Counted from the stretch's first letter, positions 11,090 through 23,723 are shown. The stretch: DNA of 64,000 bases from Cycas panzhihuaensis (GCA_023213395.1 CM041465.1:6386001-6450000), one strand, 5' to 3'. Notes: generated by a model from the sequence alone, not told the origin. Translations and numbers: made by a program.

Positions 11090-12866
11090 TATTCATCACG
11101 GTGATCCCCCTTTGATGAAGACTTCTTTTATCTGCAACAGATCTTTGAGATTTAGAAACTTTGCTGCAGTTAAAGACTTCGTAAGAATGTCAGCAATCTG
11201 TAGATCTGTTGGATAATAAGACAAAGAAATAAGATTATCAGTAACTAAATTGCGAATAAAATGCTGATGTAATTCAATATGCTTAGTCCTAAAATATGAA
11301 ACTAGATTTGTAACTATAGCAATTGTACCTTGATTATCAACTTTAAGTTCAATGGATGAGTTTAGAGACAGACTAATTTCATTTAGTAAAGATTTGAGCC
11401 AAAGTGCTTCTTTACCAGCTTCAACAAGTATACGATATTTCGCTTCAGTTGTGGATAAAACAAGTGCTTGCATTTTCTTACTAGACTAAATAATATGTGA
11501 GGAATCTATAAAAAATACATAACCTGAAGTAAATTTTTGATCATTTATATCACCTGCCTAATCAGAATCAGTATATCCAGTTAAAGTTAGAGGTTTATTA
11601 CAAAAATTATAAGTTAAACCATAAAATACAGTATACTTTAGATATTGTAAGATACATTTGGCTGCTTTTCGATGAGATTCGTGTGGTTGTTGCATATAAC
11701 GGGAACATAAAGCGACAGCAGAGGAAATGTCAGAGCAGGTGTGAGTTAGATAGATAAGACTACCAATTAGTTGTCTATATAGTGTAGGGTCACATAAAGG
11801 TGTTGAACAATCAGTAGATAGCTTAACTCCTTATTGTAACAGATTAGATACGGGTTTAGCATTTTCCATATTAAACCATTGAATTAAGTTTAGAATATGC
11901 TTAGGTTGATATATAGTTATATTTGAATGATTTTGATAAACTTGTAGACCAAGAAAGTAATGTAGTAGACCTAAATCAGTCATTTCAAATTTGTTCATTA
12001 AAGTAGATTTTAAGTGATAAATATGATTAGTTGATGATCCAATAATTATAATATCATCAACATAAAGGATTAGAATAGTAAGATTTTCATTTTCACGTTT
12101 AAAATAAAGGATTTGGATCACTAATACATCTAGTGTATCCAATGTGAATTAAATAATCGTCTACTTTGGTATACCAAGCTCAAGGAGCTTGTTTTAAACT
12201 ATAAATTGATTTCTTAAGTTTGCAAACTAAATTAGGATTTTCAATAAATCGAGGTGGTTAAGACATATAGATCTCTTCTTTGAGATCACCATTCAAGAAA
12301 GCACTCTTAACATCTATTTAATGGATTTCCCAACCAAATTTGGCTACTAGATCAATAATTGTTTTGATTGTGTTCATTTTTGCAATAAGGGCCAAGGTTT
12401 CATTATAATCGATGTCATCTATTTCCGAAAATCCTTTTGCAACAAGGCGAGCTTTATGTTTTTCAACTGCGCCTGTTGAGTTATATTTTGTCCTATAGAC
12501 CCATTTACAATCGACGACATTTTTCCCAAGTGAGAGAGGAACAAGATCCCAGGTTGAATTTTTAATTAAGGCATCAAATTCAGTCTGCATAGCATCCTGC
12601 CATACAAGATTGTTGCTAGCTTATTTAAATGTTTTGGGATCATTGTTGTCTATTATTGTTGCTATTAAGGTAAAATTAGCATGTAGTTTTTGTGTATGTG
12701 TGCGTCTAGTATCGGTAGGATTACCTACATTAGATCCAGCATCAACAAGCATTTTTGTTACCCAAACAGGTTACTTGTGAGTAATTGTATCTGAAGATGC
12801 AGGTTAATTTGATGAACTAGCATGAAGAGAATAATCTATTTGAGTAAGTTCGAATAGAGTCCAATT
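11090..12866 (-). pseudogene. pol: RT and RNase H of element C, frameshifted
   Basis: Read from right to left, RT starts at about 12590 with MQTEFDALIKNSTWDLVPL, then CKWVYRTKYN and KARLVAKGF, all standard copia RT motifs. The catalytic box YVDDIIIIGSS is intact near 12045-12075. RNase H ends the gene: STTEAKYRILVEAGKEALWLK, a TKHIELHQHFIR box and ILTKSL at about 11178-11200. Frameshifts near 12142-12318 and 11480-11830 split it. These enzymes copy element RNA into DNA inside the particle. Here they cannot be made in one piece. Confidence 0.85.
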
Positions 12867-13793
12867 TTAGACTTGAGTTGATAAAGATTCTATAACTTCT
12901 GAATTAGCTTGTTTATCTAAGGGGTCAACCAAACAGGTGTTGGTTAACAAACTTTCAACAGGAAGTTCTACATAAGTAGATGTTGAAGAAAATTCTTCTT
13001 CATCAAATATTACGTCACGCAAAATAGAAATTTGATGAGTGACTGGATCTAAGAGTCTATAAGCTTTACTCTCTTCGTTGTATCCAACAAAGATGTATTT
13101 TTGACTTTTTTGATCTAATGTTTTGCGTTTTTCATGAGGGATGTGTCCCCACGCAATACTACCAAAGATTCGTAAATGATTAACAGATGGTTTTCTTCCA
13201 GACCATTTTTGTTCTAGAGTAACGTTCTGTAGATATTTACTAGGTAAATGATTTAATAAATAATTAGAGTAGTTAATTGCTTCTACCCATAATTTTAGAT
13301 CTAAATTCTTTGCATGTAACATGCAGCGAGTCATCTCAACAAGAGTACGGTTTTTGCGTTCAGCAACACTGTTTTGTTGAGATGTGTATGCAACGGAATG
13401 TTGGAATTTAATTCCATGTGATTTACAGAAAGAAGTGAACTTGCCACTTAAATATTCCTTTGCATTATCAAATCGAAAATTTTTTATTTTTGAATTTGAT
13501 TGATTTTCAACTAGTATTTTGTATTCAACGAAAATGTCAAACACTTGACTACGTATTTTGAGCATGTAAACCCAATATTTTCTTGAATAATCATTAATAA
13601 GTGTAACAAAATAATGAGAACCAGAGTATGATGTTACATGAAAGGGTCCACATATGTTAGAGTGGATAAGTTCAAGTGGAGCAGTTACTCTGAATTGAGT
13701 TTTATGTCGAAATGGATCCATGTGTTGTTTACCTGTCACATAGGCTTCACAAACACCATAAACAGTGTTTAAGGGTGGTAGACCATGAACCAT
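12867..13793 (-). pseudogene. pol: Integrase of element C, first catalytic Asp changed to Asn
   Basis: This open frame of 308 codons is the longest uninterrupted one in the nest. It holds the rve integrase core and C-terminal region: LELIHSNICGPF, FRFDNAKEY, QQNSVAERKNRT, WVEAINYSNYLLNHLP, then VNHLRIFGSIAWGHIP and the RLLDP...RDVIFDEEE tail. The first Asp of the D,D-35-E triad, normally in an HSD(V/I)CGP motif, reads Asn, so strand transfer should be dead even though the frame is open. The second Asp and the Glu are present. Confidence 0.88.
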
Positions 13794-13850
13794 TTTATGC
13801 TTCTTTAAATATTGTAGTTTTCCATAACTTGTATGGCCAAATCGTGCATG

Positions 13851-15349
13851 CTAAAGTTTGCTGACTGAGTTAGATTTGGCAATAAAGGCACTAAAAGATT
13901 TTATTTTGTTATTTTGAAGACTTGCTAAACTATAGAGACCTGTGGAATGATCAACAAGTCTTGAGGAAATACATCTGAATTTGTTTAATGGTTCCTTAAT
14001 GATAAATTTATTTTTCCAGAATTCAATGACAAGGCCTTTTTGGAAAATTTGATAGACAGAGAGTAGGTTTGGCAACAAACCATATACGTAAAAGACATCT
14101 TTGATTGAACCATGTTTTAAGATAACATCACCTGATATTTTGACTTTAAGTTGATTACCACTTCCAAAAGAACTCTCTACTTCAAAGTTCATTTCGGATT
14201 GATAACTGGTTAAATTTTTCTGTTGTCCAGTCATGTGATGGGACACACCACAGTCAAGGATCCACTGTGGTGGTCGATTTGAAGGGGCAACAAATGCAGA
14301 AGTTGTTGCTGCTAAAGAACGATTTTGAGTTTGTTGATTTTGAGATCATGATTGAGAATAGGGTTGAGGTCGATTTTGCAATCCCTTGGAAGCTTTCCAT
14401 GTTACCAAAGCTATTCTACTTCTGCAGATATCAATAGTGTGGCATTTTTTATGACAATAGGCACAACTTGTGTTATGAGAAGAAGTTACATTGTTCTTAT
14501 TATGAAAGAATTGATTGGAAGTATTCTGGTGTTTAGTTAGACCAGAATATTTAACATTGTTTTGTGAATTAGATGGTGAACCTCTATGAGGTTTCTGAAA
14601 TTTTAGATTATTATGAAAATTATTCTATTGTTTGTTTTTAAATTGTGGCTTAGTTTTAGAAAATAAAACCTGTGAATGATCTTTTAATGTGCCTGTTTGA
14701 ATTAACATTGTCTAATGTTCAATCAGCTAGTTTGTTAACTGATTGAATGTTATAGGTGAGTTGTTGATTGAATGTTATAGGTGGGTTTCCAACTTGTTGT
14801 CTGATAGTTTTGTAGAGATTAAAGTGTTTTGGTAGTTTGTTTACTGCAAGACGTACGAGGGTGTCGTCGTCTCTAGCATGCGTGATTATTTTCTCAGTAT
14901 CACTTTCTTTAGTTTTAGATTTGATGCAGTTTCCTAGATCTTTATTAATTAATTAAATTTTAGTTAAAAATTTCTCAATATTAGAAAAATCGTCAAAAGT
15001 ACGGTTATACAATTGTTGTTCTACGATAGCCACTTGATGTGTATCTACCTTGTCATATTTTTCTTGCAAGGTTTTCCAGACAGTGGCTAAGTCATCTGTT
15101 TCCAAAAACTGCCGACCGATTTCTGGTTAGAGTGAGTTTAATATGGTGCCTAAGGCTGCATCTAAGTTCATCAGATATACCATGTAACTCTCTGTAGCAT
15201 CTGCTTTTGGTTTTTGAAATTCACCTGTCACATATCACCATATCTTTTCTTTGTTTGGTGATGGGATATGTGATTCCTCCAACAAGATACTTTGGTAGGT
15301 TAATACTGGAATTGGAACACAGGTGATTGTCCCTAGTATTAATGCCATA
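13851..15349 (-). pseudogene. gag-pol: gag, zinc knuckle and protease of element C
   Basis: On the minus strand a plausible gag start is ATG 15349 (MALILGTITCVPIPVLTYQS). Gag sequence continues leftward with many stops. A CCHC knuckle (CAYCHKKCHTIDIC) lies near 14430-14475. Protease follows at about 14270 as WILDCGVSHHMTGQQ: the catalytic DSG motif reads DCG, with the Asp kept and the Ser lost. A frame of 131 codons (13851-14246) carries the rest of the protease (IKDVFYVYGLLPNLLSVYQ). It is in line with the integrase downstream but split from it by stops. Confidence 0.78.
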
Positions 15350-16105
15350 TTAGGAGTTATGAGATTTGATTGAAGATGAAAAATATGAGGGTGATTGAAA
15401 AAAATAATCACTTACTAAAAATAATCACTTGTTTTTCCCTTAAACAAATAATGACATGTTCTTAAACAAATATCCTCCTTAAGAAACAGTCCCTTTTGAT
15501 AAACAATCTTCTAATTGTCCCCCTTTGACAAACAAATTAGTTGCCCTTACTCTGAAAAAATTAACAAATCCTTAAAGAAATAAAAAGTCCCCCTTGATTA
15601 AAACAGTCCTAAAAAGTTCCCCTTAAAAAATAAATGTTTGTTAAAAAAAGTTTATTAATTATCAAGCAAATTAAATTAATAAAAATTTTATTGATTATAA
15701 CATAACTCTAATATTGAAAGAGATTAAATATCTAAATATTTAATGGGGGTTATAAAGAGTTTTTATTGATTAAAATAAAAATTTAATTAAAAAAGATATT
15801 AATATATTAAAGAGATATTTTGTAATGGGAAGATATATTGTTTTTAATGTTAAAATATAGGGAGATTAATATAGGGAGGAGATTAAAAGAAGGTTTGTAT
15901 CAACATTAAATGAAGTTATAAAGGGGACTAATTTAGCATTAAAAAAAAAATAGTTAGGGAGGGTGAATATAATAAATATAATGTAAAAAATGGTTTGATA
16001 TAATAATCAATAATAATAAATAAAATTAGTGTATTGTTTTATAATAAGGGAGGGAAATTAAAATATATAGTGAGTATTGATTTAGCCTAAGTTGATTAGG
16101 CTTTA

Positions 16106-16141
<36 letters not shown>

Positions 16142-16829
16142 GAGAGGGGGTTAGATTTAAGGAAAGGTGAATTGAGTTAAATTTAAAATATAATAAAGTT
16201 TTGATTATTAAAAAGTATTAAGAATAGATGATTCGTATTATTTTATAAATCAAATGTTAGAATGAATTAATAAAGTATAGGGGAGGGAGGGGCTAATTTA
16301 AATTTAGCCTAAAGTTCAATTAAAAGAGATTTTAAATAACTTATTAATGTGATTAAGGGGAGTGTAAACTCAATGTAATAAGGGGTATTAAAATTAAATC
16401 GAAATGTAATAAGGGAGGGGGGGTATAGTTTTATTTAAATCAAAATAAAAAAGAAAATAAAAAACGGGCAGACGGACCTGATGGACAATTTCGTTTCAAC
16501 AAATAAAATTAAAATTAAATCAAAATAGAAACCTCGGAGGGGGGGTTAGGGTAGAAGCCCTACCTACCTGGTTCATCGCAATTGTGGCGGCGGCACCTTT
16601 CGATCTTTCTCTGGTTGCAGGTCGATGGTGTTGGAATGACAGCGAAGATCTGGATCGAGACGACTCAATAGCTGGCTAGGATTTCTTCAACAACAGTGAA
16701 GATTCAGATCAAGGTGACTCAATAGCTGTTTCTTGTTGTAGGTTATTATGGAGACGTCGATGATGACATTGCGAGCTACGATTTCTATAAGCAAAACGCT
16801 TCAATGGCGGTAGCAATGGTATCTCGTTC
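15350..16829. other. Unassigned stretch, probably the leader of element C plus deletion scar
   Basis: There is no gene. 15350-16500 is strongly purine-rich on the plus strand (many GGGAGG and AAATTAA runs), meaning pyrimidine-rich in the sense of element C, and would be its 5' leader. 16540-16829 has different, GC-richer composition with a short imperfect duplication (about 16637-16675 and 16693-16731, sharing GA-rich sequence and GACTCAATAGCTG). I recognise neither part. The second could be filler DNA or the last piece of C. Confidence 0.35.
16111..16136. repeat. TA dinucleotide microsatellite
   Basis: Thirteen TA units in a row lie inside the purine-rich stretch. Confidence 0.95.
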
Positions 16830-17783
16830 AAATGTTAAATATTGTTAGAACAGTAATTGTTGTAACAGCTTAAAATAACTAGAAAATCTAGAATTTTAAT
16901 CTGGCCAAGTTAAATACTGTTAGAATAGTAATTATTGTAACAACTTACAATAACTAGAAAATCTACCAATTAGATGTCAAAAGTGCCTACTTAAATGGAT
17001 AATTTGAGGAAGAAGTTTACATGCAACAACTAAAAAGCTATATTAAACTAGGAAAAGAACACCTAGTATGCAAATTAAAGAAAGCTTTACATGGATTGAA
17101 ACATGCTCCTAGAGTTTAATATGCCAAATTGGACAAACATATATCACAAAATGGTTTCCAAAGGTGCAATTTAAATTCAAGCCTATATGTAAAGGAAAAT
17201 GATGGAAAAATCCCAATCATGGTTATTTATGTTGATGACATGATTCTTATAGGAGATGATAAAGAGTTTATTTCAAGAAAAAAAAAAAAAGGTAAACTAG
17301 AAAAAGAGCTTGAGATGACAGATTTGGGTTCTCTAAATTACTACCTGGATATAAAAATTGGTTAAAATAAAGAATTGGTCATACTGTCATAAGGCAAATA
17401 CATCAAAGACCTACTAGTCAAGTTTCAAATGAAGACTTGCAATTAGTATGCAACTCCTATGGAAGTGAACTGCAATCTGGTTATTGATGAAGGAGAATCC
17501 ACAGTCAACATTACTCTATACAGGTAGCTAATCAAGAGTCTGATTTATCTCACTCCCACAAGACTTGACATATCACACTCAGTCGGTTTGGTCTCTCAAT
17601 ATATGCAGAATCCCAAAATAAGGCATTGAAAAGCACTCAAAAGAATACTAGGTATCTAAAGAGAACGATAGATCTCAAGATGGTATATTCCAAAAAGAAA
17701 TCAGCTCAATTGTCAGGTTTATGTAATTCTGACTAGGTGAGTGATAAAGAAAAAAAGGAGATCTACTAGTGGATATTGTTTCT
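16830..17783 (+). pseudogene. pol: RT and start of RNase H of element B, cut by element D
   Basis: From 16906 the frame reads AKLNTVRIVI, then YQLDVKSAYLNG, EEVYMQQLKSYI, CKLKKALHGLKHAP, the catalytic box YVDDMILIGDD, and LEMTDLGSLNYYL, the copia RT motifs in correct order. The first part (about 16830-16905) is a second, diverged copy of 16906-16965, a partial tandem duplication of the RT start. A run of A at about 17277-17290 expands the frame after YVDD. RNase H begins (RSTSGYCF) and is interrupted at 17783. It resumes at 30811. Confidence 0.83.
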
Positions 17784-18139
17784 TGTTCGGGAACATAAAA
17801 TCAAACAGGTATGTTCCCATCTACAGAATATTTAACCATATACAACAAGCAAACAAAATATACACAGAGAATACAGATGCACAATACACAAAATTTATGT
17901 GGGAAAACCTTTAAAAAAAAAAACCCATGACAGAAGATCCTCCTGGATCACATTGATTATTCCACAATTGATTTGATACATTGAATACACAAGGGCTCAA
18001 GGCTTTTATATTCTTCCAAGATGTGTCACCCGATTAGGGTTATGACTCTCCAAATAACTCGCACCTTTTCGCTTAATCACCTTAGTTAAACCACATTAAT
18101 ATTAACTTAGTGGCTTAACAAACAACTGCCACATTAACA
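17784..18139 (-). repeat. 3' LTR of element D
   Basis: On the minus strand it starts TGTTAATGTGGCAG at 18139 and ends at 17784 (plus strand TGTTCGGGAACAT). The polypurine tract, plus strand TCCCCCCTTAATATG, follows at 18140. It contains AGATCCTCCTGGATCA at 17935-17950, the uninterrupted form of the site where E entered the other LTR. Confidence 0.9.
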
Positions 18140-19800
18140 TCCCCCCTTAATATGAATATGGAGAGCTTGTAAACTACAACAATTATGTTATCATGAAAGC
18201 TATAACTATCTTATAGCTTATTTATCCTTGTTGATACATTCCCTCTTAAGGATAACATCAATGAGTCATAATCCAGTACGCATCTTCGTAAATTGATCTT
18301 CAGTAAGTGGCTTGGTAAACACACCTACAAGCTGTAATTCACTCGGACAATAGTCAACTTGTAGCTTCCCTTACTTGATCTGTTCATGGATGTAATGGTG
18401 CTAAATCTCAATATGCTTCGTACATGCATGAAACTCTAGATTCTTTGACAAATGAATGGTACTATGATTATCAACAAAGATAACCAGATATCCATTGAAA
18501 ACTCCAAGAGACCTTGCAACCATGCTACTTCCTTTGTACTAGCAATGAGTCCTTAATATTCAGCCATTGTGGAAGATAACACCATTATCTGTTGCTTTTT
18601 TAACTGCCACAAAATAAATCCATTACCAATACTAAACAAGTATCCAGTAGTAGACTTATGATCGTCAGAGTCTCCTCCCCAATTAACATCGGTGTAACCA
18701 TACAACCTTATCTCTTCACCTAGATGGTATTCGAGACCAAGATTGATTGTCCCCTTTAAGTATTTCAGAATCTGCTTTACTGTAACTAAATGAGGCTCCT
18801 GAGGATTTTGCATGTAGTGGGAAACTAATCCAACAACGTAGGTGATATTTGGTCTAGTATGAGTCAATTAGATTAGACTCCCTACCAATTAGTGATACTT
18901 CATTCCATCTGTAGAGGTTTTGGCCATATCCTTCTGCAACCTTGCGCCCTTTATACATGGTGTTGCAATAAGTTTGCAAGTTTACATCTCAAACTTATCC
19001 AGTAGGTTTTTCATATACTGAGACTGCAATAACACGATCCCATCATCCATCTGTCTAATCTGAATGCCTAAGAAATAATGAAACCTCATGAGATCTGTCA
19101 TGTCAAACGAAGCTCCCAGATTAGATTTGATTTTAGCAATAGCCTTGCCACAATTACTATCGATGATTAAATCATCCACATACACCATATAAGCCACTAT
19201 CAAAGTCTCTCTTCTTTTCACATACAAGTTCGGGTTGAGTTCATAAATCTTGAAACCTTTAGCTTTCAACTTAGCATCTATTTTCTCATACCAAGTACGG
19301 GGTGCTTGTTTTAGGCCATAGATTGATTTCTTCAATCAGTAAATAAGATACTCTTGGTCTTCCTTAATGAATCCTAGAAGCTGTGACATGTAAATCTCCT
19401 CCTTTAGATCTCCACTAAGGAATGTGAACTTGACGTCCATTTGGTGTAACTCCCAACCGTAAGCAGCTACTAAGGAAATGATTAATAAGATCATTGTCAT
19501 TCTGGAGACTGGTGCAAACATCTCCTCATAGTCAATTCCTTATTTTTCCTTGAATCCTTAAGCGACAAGTCTGGATTTGTATTTGTCCACCTCTCCATCA
19601 GAGCAGAACTTCGTCTTATAAGCCCACTTGCATCCAACAAGGTTCTTCATTGAGGGAAGTAGAACCAAATCACATGTATCATTCTTCATTAACGAACCAT
19701 ACTCTTTTTCTATCATAGCTCTCCATCGTGGATCTCCTTTCACCTTATCAAACGAATAAGGATCACTAGAGTTGTTGGTGTCTACCGGTAGAGTTTGACT
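18140..19800 (-). pseudogene. pol: RT and RNase H of element D
   Basis: Read from right to left, RT begins near 19743 (DPRWRAMIEKEYGSLMKNDT, then GCKWAYKTKF), MDVKFTFLSGDLKEEIYM, KKSIYGLKQAPRTWYEKID, the catalytic box YVDDLIID at about 19165-19190 and FDMTDLMRFHYFLGIQI. RNase H follows with LEYHLGEEIRLYGYTDVNWGGD, STTGYLF and LSSTMAEY, and ends near 18270 with VFTKPLTEDQFTKM. Single stops or frameshifts at about 18550, 18870, 19336 and 19550 separate otherwise good segments, so decay is moderate. Confidence 0.87.
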
Positions 19801-20997
19801 AGCATGTTGACTTCTTATCTATCTTTCATCAATAAGGGTATGTATCACTACATTGGAATCTTTAATAGTCTTCCTTGCCCATAAAGGTATAGAAGGACCC
19901 GTTGCTAGAGGTGTTTCTTCTTACAGTGGCTCCTCATTATTACTTGACCCACTTAGTCCTGCTTTTTCATGTATTCCAGTGATTGGCTCATTATCCTCTT
20001 TGCCTGATGAATCTAGAAATGGGAGTAGTGTGGGAGGGGGGAGATAAAAAGGCTCTTCTGATGATCTATCAGTATGATATGTTGACGACTCGTCAAAGTT
20101 TACATCCTGACTAACTAGAATATTTCTTCCCTATGGATCCCATAGTCTGTAAGCTTTATTCTGATAACAATATCCCATGAATATACACTTTAGACTTTTT
20201 CGATCTAACTTTTTACGAGTATTATCTAGGATATGGCCATATCCAATACATCCAAAGGTTTTCAAATGACTAATAATAGGCTTCTAACCGATCTATTTTT
20301 CTTTGGGGATCATGCTACGAACTGCCTCTATGGGTACTCAGTTCAAAGTATAAACAACTATTGCTACAACCTTTATCTAAAACATTAGTGGCAGGTTTTT
20401 AGCATGCACCATACACCTCGCCATCTCTATCATAGTACGATTCTTTCTTTCAACAACTCCATTTTGTTGTGGGATATACAGGATTGTAAATTCCCATTTT
20501 ACACCATGATTGTGACAGAACTAATTAAATACATGGTTGTCATATTCCTTTCCATTATCACTTCTTAATGACTTAATCTTTTTGTCACTTTCATTTTCTA
20601 CCATCGATTTCCTTTCACGAAAACGATCAAATACATCTCACTTGTTTTTTAAAAAGTAAACCCAGGCCTTCCTGGTGCAATCATCTACAAACACAAGGGT
20701 GTATCGAGCTCCTAATATCAAAGGGTTTGGGAGAGGACCCATTATATCTAAATGTACAAGCTCTAACTTCTCCTTAGCTCTCTAGGCATTCTCCCATGCA
20801 AAAGGGTAGCGGTGATGCTTGCCATACATACACCCTTCACAAATACTATCTGAGCAGGAAACTGATGGCAATCCTTCCACCATCTTCAATCTCTTTAGCA
20901 GTGCAATGCTCCTATAGTTAAGGTGTCTTAGGAAATTGTGCCAAAGTCTACTCACATCATCAATGCTGACAACAAAAGCACAAGACTTATTTTGAGA
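19801..20997 (-). pseudogene. pol: Integrase of element D, heavily interrupted
   Basis: Translation of the minus strand in pieces shows the copia integrase order. A pre-integrase zinc region lies near 20840-20950, the core region near 20380-20760 (a plus-strand TCCATTTTGTTGTGGGAT reflects the P-Q-Q-N-G-V box), and the C-terminal HLKTFGCIGYGHIL-like region near 20210-20280. The tail with D...RNILVSQDV(N/I)FDE is at about 20080-20130. No frame longer than 60 codons remains. The placement rests on order and short motifs, so limits are approximate. Confidence 0.7.
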
Positions 20998-22195
20998 TTA
21001 AAATTTCTCAAACACCCAGGAGTTGTCCCTGATTTTCCTAATAGCAATGACAGCAAATTTATGCTTTAAATCCTTAATTAGGCATTTATCATTGTAAAGT
21101 TCCACCTTCATGCCTTGTTTGTAAATTTCCTGGGCTAAAAGAAGGTTCAACCGCATCTTGAGTACATAGTATACCCCGATAAACTTACCACCTACAATGG
21201 ATACATCGTTGATACTTTCCACCGGCAATACGCATCTCCAAAGATAATTTTCGTACCACTATGATTTTCATTCACTATATCAAAGTTGCGCTTCTGGTAA
21301 GAGATATGCTTTTATGCTCCAGAGTTAAGCACCTAATAATCTCTTTGATTTGACTTGGCTAATAAGGTTTTTGCTTGGTTGCTATGAGCAGCAACACTCT
21401 TCCCTTTATCATCCTAGCTTACTTTGTGCTTGTCACGTTTCTTGAAGCAACAGTTCTCTCAATGACCATCCTTCTTACAATAATTACATTTTCAATTAAG
21501 CTTCTTCTTCTCTTGTAAATTTTATCCTGACCTATGTGTGATCTTCTCCTCCTTAACGGCCTCCTTCATCTGAGTCTACATGGTTAGGGCCTAACTTGAT
21601 TTAGAACCTCCAAGCATACCATGATGTTTGTGCTTGGCATCCTCTGCTAGAATTACGTTTTTAAGCCCATCAAAAGTTTCTACCTCTATCATCTCATCTC
21701 TACCATAAATGGTCTAAAAAGTGGCGAACGCAGCTGGTAGCTTCGACATGATTATCGCGAATAACAATGCATCATCAATTGAATTTTTCTTCAATTCTTC
21801 TAATTTATTCTTCAAGTATGTGATCTTGTTCAGGTAGGAGTTGATGTTGTTCTCATCTTCCACATGTGAATTGAGTAACTCCAACATTAGAGCAAGGCGT
21901 CTATTCATTTTCTTCTTCTCAAAGGTATCACACAGTTTTGTCCAAATTTCATCTGGTTCGTCTAGATTATGAACCAAGGCTCTTTGGTCCGGCACTAGTG
22001 ACAGTTTTAGTAGTCCCATAACCATAAATTTTTTCTCTTTGATATGAGCACGCTCTTTATGATCTAATGGAATCATGTCCACCTTAGCCTTAGTGATACC
22101 CCATGGTTGATTCAACATTAAAATAAGCTCCATATTGGCCTTCCACTAACTGAAGTTATTACCATTGAAGATAACTTTGGGCATAAGGCACTCCA
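20998..22195 (-). pseudogene. gag-pol: gag, zinc knuckle and protease of element D
   Basis: The gag start is ATG 22195 (MECLMPKVIFNGNNFS, one stop, WKANMELILMLNQPWG). A 139-codon frame (21714-22133) continues with KAKVDMIPLDHKERAHI and IWTKLCDTFEKKK...LLNSHVEDENNINSYLNKI, a UBN2-type copia gag. A knuckle-like CCFKKRD...H..C region lies at about 21430-21480, and the protease region spans roughly 21000-21370, ending with VYYVLKMRLNLLLAQEIYK and ELYNDKCLIKD. Capsid sequence is the best kept part. Confidence 0.8.
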
Positions 22196-23723
22196 TATTG
22201 AGAAATAAGCTTGAATATGTGTCAAATGACAATAAAATAATTGTCTTCTAGACAAAAATGCGCCCTTATGTCCTCCTCTAGCTCAAAGGCACACTCCTGA
22301 GGGCACCAAACACTAACTATGCATGCGTTAAGCGAGTCACCGACTATTTTCCCTCACAAATGGCCAACAAATGCCCTTAAATGATCTTAAAAGTGTCAAA
22401 AATGACCCTTAAGTCACTTAAAAAGTGCTCCAAGGACTGAGGACGATTTCACAAGGCAAAAATACACTGTCTCCAAGTCACAATCACAACAAATCTCCTT
22501 GATTCATGCTCAAAACAACTCAAGAAGTCCTCAAATACATCACACTATTTAATAATATAAGTTTTCAATGGTATAAAGGGCTCTTTTATAATGTTCAATT
22601 ATAGGAGGAATATGCCAAAAAACATACTCCCAAAAAGTGTGACTTTTATAAACAACTGTCCCTTATAACTTGACCCACATGCTTTATTTTTTTAATCTAA
22701 TATTTCAATGATGTTACTAAGGTTTAAACTTAGTAAAAAATCATCAAGGAAAAGTCACACCACGTGATATGAAGAGACATGACTACCGTAATACAAACAT
22801 GGGCTATGCACTCCAAATAGCCAATGCATGGAGGAATGATGGTGTACATACTACGTACGACTGGTAAACAGTTTGTACACTGTCTAGCCAATTCCAAACA
22901 TGCCTAGTCATGAAGTATAAACACACAGCTAGCCTCAAACAATGCCCAACCAACACTTCAGGGGGCCAAAATAGCATAAACACGGCCCAACCAACGTGTA
23001 TAAGTGACCTACCAACGGCAAATAGTGCCCAGTCAACATTTAAGGAAGCTAATACAGTGTAAACATGTCCCAAACAACTCTCAAACATGCCCAACCATGT
23101 TAATAAGCACCAGGCCAGCCTCAATATGGTTGTTTTAAGCTCAATTCATGCACACAAGTCTTCAATATTCTCACAAATGCAAAAAAACTTCAATAAAATA
23201 GCCTTCTACTACTATGAACTCAATCTAACACTTATATTTAAACAGAAAAACCACCAATACAGACTCTAATCATGTCCACAAATGCTACGAAGAGATTTGA
23301 TAACAAGAAATACACAAAAACGACCTTATTTTATCGATTTTTATGATATTTTGATGAGAAGTATAATAGACTTGCATGTACACAGGCTTGGCTATCCTCA
23401 TACTCGTCAAATCACCATCAGTACATGCTATATTAGCTTGAATAACCCCTACAAATCATCAACTCGCTTCGGATGGCCCCCAACAAGCCAACTCAAATCA
23501 CAATTGTGGCCTTCACGCTTGATTATTGACTCTAATAAACCCTTACACTCCATTGAATAGTGATTTTCACTACTTCAACTACAATTAATCTATTGTACCT
23601 GCTTCTGCACGTTACTAGAGATGATGGACCTTCAGAACAAGTCCTAGGTTTGATAGCTTCACTCGGTAACTGACAATCTCACCCTCTACTCAACATCAAG
23701 CTTTAGATATGTAGGACCCTACG
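22196..23723 (-). other. Leader of element D, with degenerate short repeats
   Basis: About 1.5 kb lies between primer site and gag. Around 22900-23110 the plus strand repeats the phrase GCCCAACCAAC with variants (GCCCAGTCAAC, GCCCAACCATG) at irregular 40-60 bp spacing, so it looks like an old minisatellite. The 106-codon Trp/Leu-rich frame here (22804-23124) comes from that repetition and is not a gene. Confidence 0.5.

Larger units (their letters stand above)
10672..16829 (-). mobile_element. Copia retrotransposon C, 5' LTR missing
   Basis: On the minus strand the order from right to left is gag (about 15349-14400), protease, integrase, RT, RNase H, polypurine tract and 3' LTR (10672-11048). 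No second LTR copy and no reverse-complement primer site (GCTCTGATACCA) are present at the right end. The host element B also resumes about 250 codons too late. Both facts fit one deletion that removed the 5' LTR of C together with the integrase-RT junction of B. The right limit is therefore approximate. Confidence 0.75.

Noticed and set aside
15350-16829. Search for a 5' LTR of element C
   Set aside because: No copy of 10672-11048 and no GCTCTGATACCA sequence was found, so the LTR is treated as deleted.
22804-23124. 106-codon minus-strand frame rich in Trp, Leu and Val, possibly a membrane protein
   Set aside because: It lies in the leader of element D and is created by degenerate CCCAACCAAC repeats. 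It contains no conserved domain.
23282-23560. Plus-strand 92-codon frame in the leader of element D
   Set aside because: No recognisable domain, opposite to the orientation of the element, and adjacent to the primer site.
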